From Maratus speciosus (taxonomy: Eukaryota > Arthropoda > Arachnida > Araneae > Salticidae): a DNA stretch of 64,000 nucleotides. A program made the translations under genes and the position numbers. How positions within the stretch are numbered: the first letter of the stretch is position 1; every line of letters begins with the position of its first letter. Positions 55,389 to 64,000 of this stretch are shown here, piece after piece. A model generated the notes under the pieces. That model saw only the letters and a program-made list of their open reading frames with translations, did not search any database and was not told the DNA's origin. The stretch is taken from positions 157,786,761-157,850,760 of the forward strand of contig OZ010799.1 in NCBI GenBank assembly GCA_963932465.1. Direction: 5' to 3'.

Positions 55389-57040
55389 CCAATTTTTTTT
55401 TACCCGATGCGTTAACCTTTTCCCCCCTCTAGTTGATATAACCGTTTAATTCTTTAATCAAAAGAATTGATCAACAAAAATCTTTATTTGAAAATTTCCG
55501 TTGCTATAGTAACGGATGCATTTTTAGAAATTATCAATTGAAAATCTGACGTTTTGACGCCAAAGACATCGACAAATTCGAAAAATATGAAATATCTCTC
55601 GAACTATTGGACTTAAAAGAATTTAGTTAGTACCATTCGATTCAGCATACAAAAATACACCAAAATATGTTGATTAATGCGAAATCCGGACTTTCTTTTA
55701 TATATATAGATCAAAAGTTGTTAACTAGGTATAGAGTACGCCGCCCCTGTCTTTATGTATGTCCAAACTGGCTTATCTTTAAGGCTTAATATCTCAGCTA
55801 ATTATGGATGATTTTTTTCGAAATTCATTATCAACAATGCTCTTATACTTCTGCAACGATAGGTATATCCAGCGATGCTCAACAATTTTGCTGAATGCCC
55901 GTAAATCGAAATTTGTGTATAACAGAAAAATGCTAATTTCTCGAAAAGTATGTGACCTAGGATAATCGCTATAATTTTCCGGGAAGGTTTACATTAAATT
56001 CTACTACCTCTAATTTTTTCATAATTTTAGTTTCAGTAGTTTCGGAATTAGATGGGGGAGGGGGGGGGAACATATTTTTGCGTTACATTTTCGACAATAT
56101 TTTTAAAAATATAATACCTAAAATTAAAAGGAATGTATTTTTGAGTTCAGCGTTAAGAAAACTTTCACAGGACATGATATACAAAGAAAAGATTTTTTTT
56201 CAAGTAGCTTAATTTGCCCCCCTACATTTTTACTAAATATATTTATTAGGGTGTCCCAAAAAAATCAACTTTTAAAATTGTGAACTCTCACCCACTAAAA
56301 ATGGTCTTCCTGTGAATATAAAACACCTTGAATTGTTTCAGAATTTAAAAAAAAATATTTAGAGGTCCCCCAAGGTCATTGAACTTACATGAAAATGGCC
56401 AAAATAATGTGAAGTGCAGCATTTCTTTATTAGCTACATTAAAAACCATTAATATTCAAATGACTTTTTTTAATTTATGAATGCTTCTTATACATTGTTT
56501 CAAGCAAATTTTGTATAAATTATGTTTTTGCTCTGGTAGGAAGAGATATAATATATTACTGAAATCAAGAAAGATGTGATTTTGCAGATGTTATGATGTG
56601 TTTGAAGGGGTTTGGGAATATTAGAAAATTTACACTGGGAAAGGAATGTAACATAGCTGCAATATATGTTATTTTCTCTTTTGAGGGTCCATGTTTAGAT
56701 AAATAGAGGGGTCTCAGTTTTCTGTTTTTCTCATTACAGAGAAAGCGCGGTGGTTAGATATGTGTTTACAGTTGGGTATAGGACGGATGAAAATATTGAA
56801 TTTCAACGGATGAGAAAGATATTTCCGCACTTTTCGGCTGGGCTTTTGACCCTAGCAGCAATAAACTCAAGAGGGGAAATCTAGGTTTGACGTTCGTTAG
56901 TCCTTCAAAAACTATAAATTTGGCGGTGAATGGCTGGGATATTTGTGCAGCTTAGTGGGGTTAAAAGAGGTTAGCGTTACTTAAAAATTCAAGCGTTCTC
57001 ATGGCGTCAGAGGGGGCGTAGATAATTTTAGCCAATAAAA
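55389..57040. other. Intergenic stretch, no recognised gene
   Basis: AT-rich, with a G run at about 56053-56067. No reading frame of note, no repeats matched within the window. Confidence 0.4.
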
Positions 57041-58983
57041 GTTAAGTTGTGTCATGGTACCTCCCGTCTTAAATAATAATTAAAAAAAATAGAAAGGGAA
57101 GTTTTGGGGATTTGAGGGGGGGGGGTAAGGAAAAAAAGGAGGGGGAGAAGGCACTTGTTTTGGGAGACGAGTGGTAGTTGGAAGATGGAGTTGCGTATCC
57201 CGAAGGAATGGAGCTCCTGACTCTGATATTGAGGAAAACAGCGGCTAATGCTCCGGCTGGAATGAATAGTAGAAATATTGGAGACTGATACGGAGATTTA
57301 CTTGAATGTACACTCAGTAAAGGAATATAGGATTGACTTTCCTGGACTAGAAGAGTTTGCGGTTCCCCGTTGTAGACGAAATCGCTCTGGACGGATATAA
57401 CTCGGCAGTGTTGATGGATTTAAAGGGGAGAGTTACGGAACGGGACGTGAGGCGATCCTTTATGCCGTGTAATGATGACTAGGATCTCCCGAGTCTACAG
57501 TGTTGGAACATTTGCAAGTAGTTCGAGAAACCATTACTGGGGGATTATCATCACTTTAAAGAAAATAGATTCTACTAAGGTTTATCAGTGACTGTTTCCA
57601 CGAAGAAAATGGATTTAGAAAATGGATTTAACTAATGGTTATAATTGACTGTTCCCACGCGGCGACCTTACTGTTCGACAGTAGATGAACCGGATGTACC
57701 GAAAAGTGGCAACTGATGTACTGTTTGATTATTCAAGGATTAAACGGACCTGATGATAAGAGACTGTATCTGCGCGGTGGCCTTACAGTAGGACTTTTGG
57801 ATTAACTGGAATCCACAAAAGTGATGTGTGGAATATAACTATGTGGAATGTTTTGGTTTCTATGGTTTTGGTTGTACATTGCTCAACTCCTGGTAAGTTC
57901 CTGACTTTATATTTAAGTATGTTTTTTGAAATATGAAATAATTTAAAGGAACCACCCGAGCTCCGTTAATCTAGTATGCTTTATTTTAGTTTTATTATAT
58001 TAATCATTTTCGTTGCTGATTTGTAAAAATGTTATTTTTATTAAACCACGTATCCATGATATTAATTTCTTAAATAAAATATTCCTAAATAATATATGAT
58101 TTAGTATTTTAATTTGAAGTTATTGTTACTATTTTTAAAATAATAAATGGTCGTTTGACTAATTAACTTCCGACTAGCCTTTTCAAGTATTTTAAAATAA
58201 AAACCCTAAATATTATAAGTTTTCATATGAGCACCGTTAGGAACACAACGCAACGGATATATTTAGTTTATGATTTAAATAAAAGGCGGAATCTATATGG
58301 AAATTTAATAGAAGTTTTAGACATTTACAGAGTCAAGTATTAATAAATTGTAAGGCTAAAATATTTGTATATTAATAAATCAGTGTATTTATTTATTAAA
58401 GATCCAAGGACGTAACTTATCATTTAACTTTAAGAATTTAATATACATCATTTATATACTAAGTTAAGATAACAAAAATAAGTACAACATAACACTCGTG
58501 CCGTTAGGTAACAATTGGATTTTTGCTACAATTTTGACCTTTGCTGGGTTTTGGTGCTCTAACTCGTTTTTATATAAAAAGAAATCTATTAAATTTAACT
58601 TTACACCTTTTTTTTGTGTTACTCAAAAATATTATTACTGTTGAAAAATTATGAAAATAATGTGTAATAAAATGTCCTAAGATAAATTTATTTATTTTGT
58701 GCTGGAATAATATGTTAAAAGTTGGTTTTTTATTATAACTTTCTCATTCTCCCGTCTCTGCCATAATGAATGTTTTGTGTTTTGTGTGAAATTATTGGTA
58801 AGTTATATACTTTCGAGTATATGTATAAGAATCCTTATTGAATTTTATAGTGCTTATTTTATATTTTCATGCATGATTTTGGTTGGTAATTCGGTATAAT
58901 TTTTTTTTTCATATTTAGAGGTATTCTGAGATATTTTAAGGTACATACGAGTTATAGTTTGTTTTTATTAGAGTGGGATCATA
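57041..58983 (+). mobile_element. Probable 5' LTR and leader of the Gypsy element
   Basis: A GC-richer block (about 57041-57895) beginning TGTGTCATGGTACCTCCC precedes gag and could be the 5' LTR, but the partner LTR would lie beyond the window, so this is unproven. GGTAAGTTCC (about 57893) and GGTAAGTTAT (about 58798) look like splice donors, and TTTTTTTTTCATATTTAG (about 58903-58918) like an acceptor, so a leader intron is possible. Confidence 0.35.
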
Positions 58984-59754
58984 ATGACGGAAACAGATAC
59001 TCAGGAAGCCAAAAAGATGGCAGAAATAGAAGCTACCATGAAAAGACGCGCATTAATTTTAGATTCTTTGAATATTATACCAGTTTTTACCGGGCAGGAT
59101 TTAACATGGACATTAGAACAATTTAGGACCAAATTTTCTGCAGTAGCAAACTTCTTGCTTTGGCCAGCAGAAGATCAATTATTTGCAATTCAACAGCGTC
59201 TAGCCGGATTGGCTTTACAAACATTCATAAATTTCAAGCATAACATTAAAACTGTGGAGGATCTATTTGACGTATTGCAGAAAAAATTCGGTTCTAAAAG
59301 AGATCAAGGGGATCTTTTAAATGATTTTTGGTTATTTAAACAGCAACAGGATCACTCTGTAGCTGAATTTATCGCGAAAGCAAATGTTAAGGCTACAGCG
59401 GCAATTTCGGCACATAATTTACCGAAGTATTGCAAAGAAAAAACAAAAGAGGAATGGTTAGTTTCCATGTTACAAAAAAATTTACTCCCTCAAATTAGGA
59501 AAGGGATAATCGCCAGGAATCCAAAAAGTTTAAAAGAATTGGAAGAAATTGCGTTATTAGAAGAGCGCGCATATAAATCAGTTCCAATAGATACGACTAT
59601 GCAAATTGATAATTCTAATTTGGCTTGTGCAATTACCGCTAATAGAAATAATCAAGCGGATAGAAATAATAAAACTGATAAAACGGATATAGAAATAATC
59701 AAACGGAAATTGACTATTTCCGAAATGTCGCTAAGGAACTCAAAGAACAATTAA
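58984..59754 (+). CDS. gag: Gag capsid region of Ty3/Gypsy element (broken)
   Basis: 256 codons from ATG at 58984. The middle, about residues 35-200, matches the layout of retrotransposon gag capsid domains: PVFTGQD-type start, WP-DQLFAIQQRLAG, YFK/FKHNIKTVEDLF, RDQGDLLNDFWLFKQ and SVAEFIAKA. The protein would assemble the particle around element RNA. The C-terminus is rich in N, K and D, and the frame runs into a stop at 59752. A second frame overlapping about 59690-59810 is open and coiled-coil-like, so the ORF was probably continuous with the zinc-knuckle frame before at least two small indels. Confidence 0.82.
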   Translation: MTETDTQEAKKMAEIEATMKRRALILDSLNIIPVFTGQDLTWTLEQFRTKFSAVANFLLWPAEDQLFAIQQRLAGLALQTFINFKHNIKTVEDLFDVLQKKFGSKRDQGDLLNDFWLFKQQQDHSVAEFIAKANVKATAAISAHNLPKYCKEKTKEEWLVSMLQKNLLPQIRKGIIARNPKSLKELEEIALLEERAYKSVPIDTTMQIDNSNLACAITANRNNQADRNNKTDKTDIEIIKRKLTISEMSLRNSKNN

Positions 59755-59781
59755 ATTTTATGTCAGATAAGATTTCGAAGC

Positions 59782-60114
59782 TTGAAAATGATTTCCAAAA
59801 AAAGGAAACAAGATGATATTGTTTGTTTCAGGTGTAAATTAAACGGCCATATACAACGTTTTTGCCCCCAATTAGAGAACAACCGACGGAGATTTAATGA
59901 TGCGCCAATAGAAAACAACTCCAGACTCAGGAATGAGAATAGGGAAAATACTTTGGAGGAAAGAGGACAGTTTCAGTTTTCCCGTGATCCGCAGACAAGG
60001 GGTATGAATGGAGAGCGCACCTTTTATCCCACAAACAGAGGCAGATCCGCGGGCAGAGGATTTCGCGGACAATATGCAAATCGTGGTTTTAGAGAGAATA
60101 ATTTAAACTATTAA
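59782..60114 (+). CDS. gag: Gag nucleocapsid region (zinc knuckle), Gypsy element
   Basis: 110 codons in the same frame number as the capsid ORF but separated from it by a stop. A CCHC knuckle C-FR-C-KLNG-H-IQRF-C occupies residues 15-28, followed by an arginine/glycine-rich RNA-binding tail (GRSAGRGFRG). The ATG at 59782 is probably not a real start. The ORF ends at TAA 60112-60114, whose last base is the first base of the next ATG. Confidence 0.82.
   Translation: MKMISKKRKQDDIVCFRCKLNGHIQRFCPQLENNRRRFNDAPIENNSRLRNENRENTLEERGQFQFSRDPQTRGMNGERTFYPTNRGRSAGRGFRGQYANRGFRENNLNY
60102..60108 (+). promoter_or_regulatory. Probable -1 ribosomal frameshift site TTTAAAC
   Basis: The heptamer T TTA AAC is in the correct zero-frame phase (AAT TTA AAC TAT TAA), two codons before the gag stop. 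A -1 slip would move ribosomes exactly into the pol frame (CTA TTA ATG). TTTAAAC is a classic X XXY YYZ slippery site. A downstream stimulatory structure was not determined. Confidence 0.6.
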
Positions 60115-62597
60115 TGGGGGATTCTAAACCGGCGAGTAATTCCTCTTTGTCTAATATACAGTCGGTATCGGAGAAATCGCAGTGTCAAAATTTTAACGTT
60201 TTTAATCAAAGTATAGAAACTAAATTACCGTTAATTGAAGTTAATATTGAGGGTAAAATATGTAAAGCGTTAATTGACTCGGGTTCGACCTCTAATTTTG
60301 TTTCACAGGAAGTTGTAAATAAATTAAAACTGAATAAATTTAAAAAAGCTTCAATTTCTATGAATACAATTTTGGGGGGAGAGTTTAAAATTAAAAGTTC
60401 TGTTGATCTAACTTTTCGAATTGAGAATCGGGAGTTTACTGATAACTTTTATGTAACTAGCAGTTCGTTATCGTCGCATTTCCATATGATTCTAGGCGTG
60501 CCTTTTATAAAGAAATTTGATTTGCTCATTGATTTAAAAAACAATACATTATTTTATAACAATACAGGTTTTTCATTATTAAAGGGCCCGAGTAATAATG
60601 TTAATTCAATCGAACTAAATCCAGAGCCTTTGCCAGTCTTTTCTAAACACAAAGAGTACATTCCTCCAAATTCGGAAAGAATCATTAAGGTTAGGATTAG
60701 AAAAACAAACTTTATTGATACAAAAGATGTCTTAATTAAACCGTGTATTCTCCCGTTTAAGAGGGATTTATTAGTTGGGACTTCTGTTTGTGAAAATGAT
60801 GTAAATAGGTTATTTATTAAAATAGCTAATTTTAGTGATAATGCATTGCATTTAAATAAAGGGACTAAATTAGGAGTGTTAGTGCCAGTGATGTCAAATT
60901 ATCCCAAAAGGCAGGAAGAGTTTACGGGTCATATTGACGACGTAAATATGGGATCCATGGATCATGCTGATTTAAGCTGGGATAGTAAAGTTAATTTAGA
61001 TCATTTAGATGAACCCCTAAGAACGGAAGTTCGTGATTTGCTTAACAAAAATTCAGACATCTTTGCTTCATCAGTTGTTGAGCTACCAGGGTGCGATACT
61101 TTAAAACACGAAATTCGGCTGAAAGACGATAAACCTGTTAAATGCACGCCTTATAGGGTTGCTTATAATTTAAGAAGGGAAATGGAGAGTCAATTAGACA
61201 TGTTGTTAGAAGCGGGAATTTTGGTACCGTCAAATAGTGAGTTTGCTAGTCCAGTAATGCTGGTTAAAAAAGCGGATGGTGGCCATAGGTTATGTGCCGA
61301 TTTTCGAAAATTAAATTCACAATTAATAAAAGATAGCTACCCCTTACCAAACATAACTGAAACTATTGATTCCTTGGCGGGTTCCAAATATTTTTCAACT
61401 ATGGACTTGACTTCTGGTTTTTATCAGCAGCTAATTAATGAGGAGGTTCAAAAATATACATCAATTACTACACATAAAGGATTATTTATGTATACAAGAA
61501 GCCCATTTGGATGTACCAGTTCTCCTCCTGCTTTTCAGAGATTAATGAATTTTATTTTTGGAGATGTTGCGGACCTCAGTATTTTAATTTATATCGATGA
61601 CATATGTGTGGCTTCTAAAGACATTCAATCTCACTTTGAAAAATTATCTTTAGTTTTTGATAGATTGCGTGAGCACAATCTCAGATTAAAACCCTCTAAA
61701 TGCCATTTTTTAAAGTCTGAAATTACATTTTTGGGATTTACTGTAAAAGACGGAAAAGTCTCGCCCACTACAAAGAATGTGGAAGTAATTAAACAATTTA
61801 AGGCGCCTAATAGTAAGAAACAATTGCGTCAATTTTGTGGGACGATAAATTTTTATAGAAAATTTTTGGGTGATTTTTCTAAAAGGGCTATTACTTTAAG
61901 TAATTTATTAAAAGGTAAATCTAAATTTATTTGGACGGAAAAGGCACAAGAAGAATTCGAGGATTTGAAAAATGCTTTGGCAGAAATTCCGACATTAAAT
62001 CTACCGGATCTTAATAAAGATTTCGTATTGTTTACGGACGCTTCAAATTTCGCACTCGGTGCTGTGTTAGCCCAGTTTGATGAAAATAATTTCCCGGCCC
62101 CTATTGCTTTTGCAAGTCGAAAACTTAAAGACGTAGAAGTGCGTTATTCAACATCGGAACGGGAATTATTAGCTATAGTATGGGCTGTCAATTATTTTAA
62201 ATGCTACCTTTACAATCGTAGGTTCATAGTGTATACTGACCATGCAGCTCTTACTTACGCATTAAAATTAAAGGATCCAACTTCGAAAATCGCGCGTTGG
62301 TTATGTTCGCTCGCAGACTTTGATTTTGAGACTAGATTTATTAAAGGGAAATGTAATTCGATTGCGGATTTGTTATCTCGTTTTGTGGATCATGAAATCG
62401 TAAATATTGAGAAAAATGATATTACAGAAGTTAAGATTAAAGAGAACGAAAATATGCATCTTGTAAATAACCTTGTTGATATTCCTTTGATGCATAGTTA
62501 TGACCCTTCTAATTTTCTTAACGAGCTTAAAACGGAACAGAAAAGCGATAAATTTTGCTTGTCGATTATACAGAATCTGTCCGATAAAGTTAATCCC
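60114..62597 (+). CDS. pol: Pol: protease, reverse transcriptase and RNase H (Ty3/Gypsy)
   Basis: The frame is open from about 60108 through 62669. Aspartic protease: DSGST at residues 55-59 and ILGVPF at 126-131. Reverse transcriptase: about residues 335-560, with LCADFRKLN, MDLTSGF (D431), SPFGCTSSP and the YIDD catalytic box at 493-496. RNase H: about 630-755, with TDAS (D642), E684 and TDH (D709). The order PR-RT-RH before integrase is that of Ty3/Gypsy. These domains look intact. The native frame ends at 62597 because a MITE is inserted; the last about 23 codons (to 62669) come from that MITE. Expression is probably by -1 frameshift rather than from the ATG. Confidence 0.93.
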
Positions 62598-62763
62598 AGG
62601 GCTCGCAGCGTTCCTAAAATTTTCGCACTTTCCTACCACTATTTTAAAACGTTAATCTTTATTGTATAATTCTATTACAGATATTAAAGGAATCTACCAC
62701 GAAAAATTCTTATTTAAAATACTGGTAGCAATGTGCGAAAATTTTAGGAACGCTGCGAGCCCT
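62598..62763. mobile_element. MITE inserted in pol, about 166 bp
   Basis: The ends AGGGCTCGCAGCGTTCCTAA and AATTTTCGCAC are exactly inverted at the other side, TIRs of about 31 bp with weaker similarity beyond. The flanks GTTAATCC(C) at 62589-62597 and GTTAATCC(T) at 62764-62772 are a 9-bp duplication with one mismatch; if the ends are read as CAGGG, a perfect 7-bp TTAATCC. Removing the element and one repeat joins the pol and integrase frames in phase. Superfamily uncertain (hAT- or Mutator-like). Confidence 0.88.
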
Positions 62764-63315
62764 GTTAATCCTAAACCCGAACATATATTATTTTTCTTAG
62801 AGGACGGTATTTTGAAATGTAAGGATATGCGTAACAGAACTAGAAGGGATGCGCAATGTAAATTTGTCTTACCGTTGTCCCTAGTCCCGAAAATTTTCGA
62901 GTTAACGCATAACTCAGTTGTTGCTTGTCATGCGGGTATTTATAAAACATTAGAGAGGATCAAGCACTTTTATTTCTGGCCAAAAATGTATGCTCATATT
63001 AAGAAATTAATAGGCGCTTGTCACTCGTGTTTGCAATACCGGGGTCATAAACCAAAAAAGGACGCGGAGTTACAAAGGTTACCTATAGCAAATCACGTAA
63101 TGCAGATTATTCATCTTGATATTTCGGGTCCTTACACTCAAACATTTCAGGGAAATAAATTCATTGTAGCCTTTGTTTGTGCCTTTTCAAAGTGGCCTGA
63201 TGCATGGCCAGTGCCTTCAATTGATTCAGATACTATTGCTGACGTTTTGGCCGAATTTATATCTCGATATGGTGTGCCTAGAACACTGATCACAGATCTT
63301 GGTCGCAGCTGGTAG
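62764..63315 (+). CDS. pol: Integrase, N-terminal and catalytic part (Gypsy pol)
   Basis: An ORF is open from 62662, but its first 34 codons are MITE sequence; true pol resumes at about 62764. The zinc-binding HHCC pattern (H83, H90, C120, C123 of the 217-codon frame) and the DDE catalytic core (D153 in HLDISGP, D212 in ITDLG) are present. The frame ends at TAG 63313-63315 just after the second aspartate, because of a small deletion near 63303; the rest of the domain continues in another frame. Confidence 0.85.
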   Translation, partial: VNPKPEHILFFLEDGILKCKDMRNRTRRDAQCKFVLPLSLVPKIFELTHNSVVACHAGIYKTLERIKHFYFWPKMYAHIKKLIGACHSCLQYRGHKPKKDAELQRLPIANHVMQIIHLDISGPYTQTFQGNKFIVAFVCAFSKWPDAWPVPSIDSDTIADVLAEFISRYGVPRTLITDLGRSW

Positions 63316-63663
63316 GTGATGCCATTAAGAAGGTCTATAAGCAACTGGGGATTGATCATCGTACGACAACACCCTACCGTCCCCAAACGAATGCTAAAAT
63401 CGAACGACAACACGCTTCAATCGCTGCTCATTTAGCACACCTCGTAAACATCACACATACAGATTGGGACAAGCAACTAAAATTTGCACTTCTAGCTTTG
63501 CGATCAGCAACTCATGTCGCAACTAATGAATCGCCACACTTTGTACTAACGGGGAGAGATATGCTACTTCCATATAATTTATTAACTCAGAAACCTGAAT
63601 TCTCTTATGCAGATATTCGTTCTTATTGCGAGACTTTAATTCCTTCTGCTGGCAAGATCTAGA
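63316..63663 (+). pseudogene. pol: Integrase continuation after frameshift
   Basis: From about 63310 a second frame carries the rest of the integrase core: KQLGIDHRTTTPYRPQTNA, then the catalytic glutamate in KIERQH (GAA 63402-63404), and ALLALRSATHVATNESPHF and LTGRDMLLP. It ends at TAG near 63661. Together with the upstream ORF this completes the D,D,E triad across a one-base frameshift, so the integrase is inactive here. Confidence 0.85.
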
Positions 63664-64000
63664 CAACTATTAAAAATTAGGTTAATGAATATCTTAATTT
63701 ATCTATAAATTCCCTAACACAAGCTAACAAGAGTGTTGGGCGCACCCTTTTCTCCGAACTTACTTGATCCAAAAGAAAATCTATCTTATAGGGGCCTCTA
63801 ATTATAGAGGACCTAGTGATCGTAAAAGCCTAGTTAGTTAATAGATAACCTACGGTCATTTACCTAAAAGGTTATCTTGAATAAATAAGACAATGCGTTG
63901 TGAAATGTTTAGAAGATAACTAACCTATGGCCAATTGGTTTGAAGGGAAATATATAATATAATTAAAACCACTAAATATAACTCCCCAATTTTCAGACAA
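63664..64000 (+). other. Decayed 3' part of the Gypsy element, runs off the window
   Basis: Short coding-like pieces continue (LNSLTQANKS-type residues, then NYRGPS...SLVS), as expected for the integrase C-terminus, but interrupted by stops. No 3' LTR was recognised before the window end. Confidence 0.45.

Noticed and set aside
59872..60072. Reverse frame of 66 codons
   Set aside because: Antisense shadow of the nucleocapsid part of gag.
63147..63413. Reverse frame of 88 codons
   Set aside because: Antisense shadow of the integrase core.

Overview
The window looks like repeat-dominated nuclear DNA from a eukaryote, most probably an arthropod and possibly a spider or other chelicerate. The evidence is strong AT-richness, a Jockey-type non-LTR relic, a Ty3/Gypsy element, pogo/Tigger and Tc1/mariner elements, piggyBac-like TTAA MITEs and tRNA-derived SINEs. 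The species assignment is an inference. I found no convincing host protein-coding gene, no rRNA, no intact tRNA gene, no CRISPR array and no prokaryotic operon. Most long open frames are chance frames in repeats; the real coding matter belongs to transposable elements, all damaged or decayed.

Layout. 0-13 kb: four long inverted-repeat structures, a TIR element with many GGTAACTGG-type motifs (3.54-5.19 kb), a SINE with clear target-site duplications, a pair of tRNA-like repeats (6.5-7.2 kb), several TTAA-bounded MITEs (7.2-9.8 kb), a Tc1/mariner-like element with about 200-bp TIRs (10.27-11.34 kb) and a copy of a tandem-unit repeat (11.7-12.7 kb). 14.2-18 kb: a TTAA MITE interrupted by a reverse-strand Jockey-like retrotransposon relic, itself interrupted by a SINE. 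18-29.6 kb: a composite dispersed repeat with a 182-bp tandem section, interrupted by MITEs, a second tandem-unit repeat, and a 4.9-kb Tigger/pogo element with a broken transposase. That element holds two insertions carrying tandem copies of a CTCF-like motif; a third copy lies at 30.8-31.8 kb. 35-41.5 kb: a young non-coding LTR retrotransposon (two LTRs of about 2.2-2.3 kb, reverse orientation). 41.5-53 kb: more of the composite repeat, a mariner-like MITE with a tRNA-like passenger, a 35-bp minisatellite and further MITEs. 57-64 kb: a forward Ty3/Gypsy element with gag, pol, a probable -1 frameshift site, a MITE inside pol and a frameshifted integrase, running off the window end.

How it fits together. 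The window records nested transposition: composite repeat, then TTAA MITE, then Jockey-like element, then SINE in one place; composite repeat, then Tigger, then CTCF-motif elements in another; and Gypsy, then MITE in a third. The most unusual content is the tandem CTCF-like motif array carried by a mobile repeat with a Helitron-like 3' terminus, and the large-LTR non-coding element whose interior is a degenerate tandem array.
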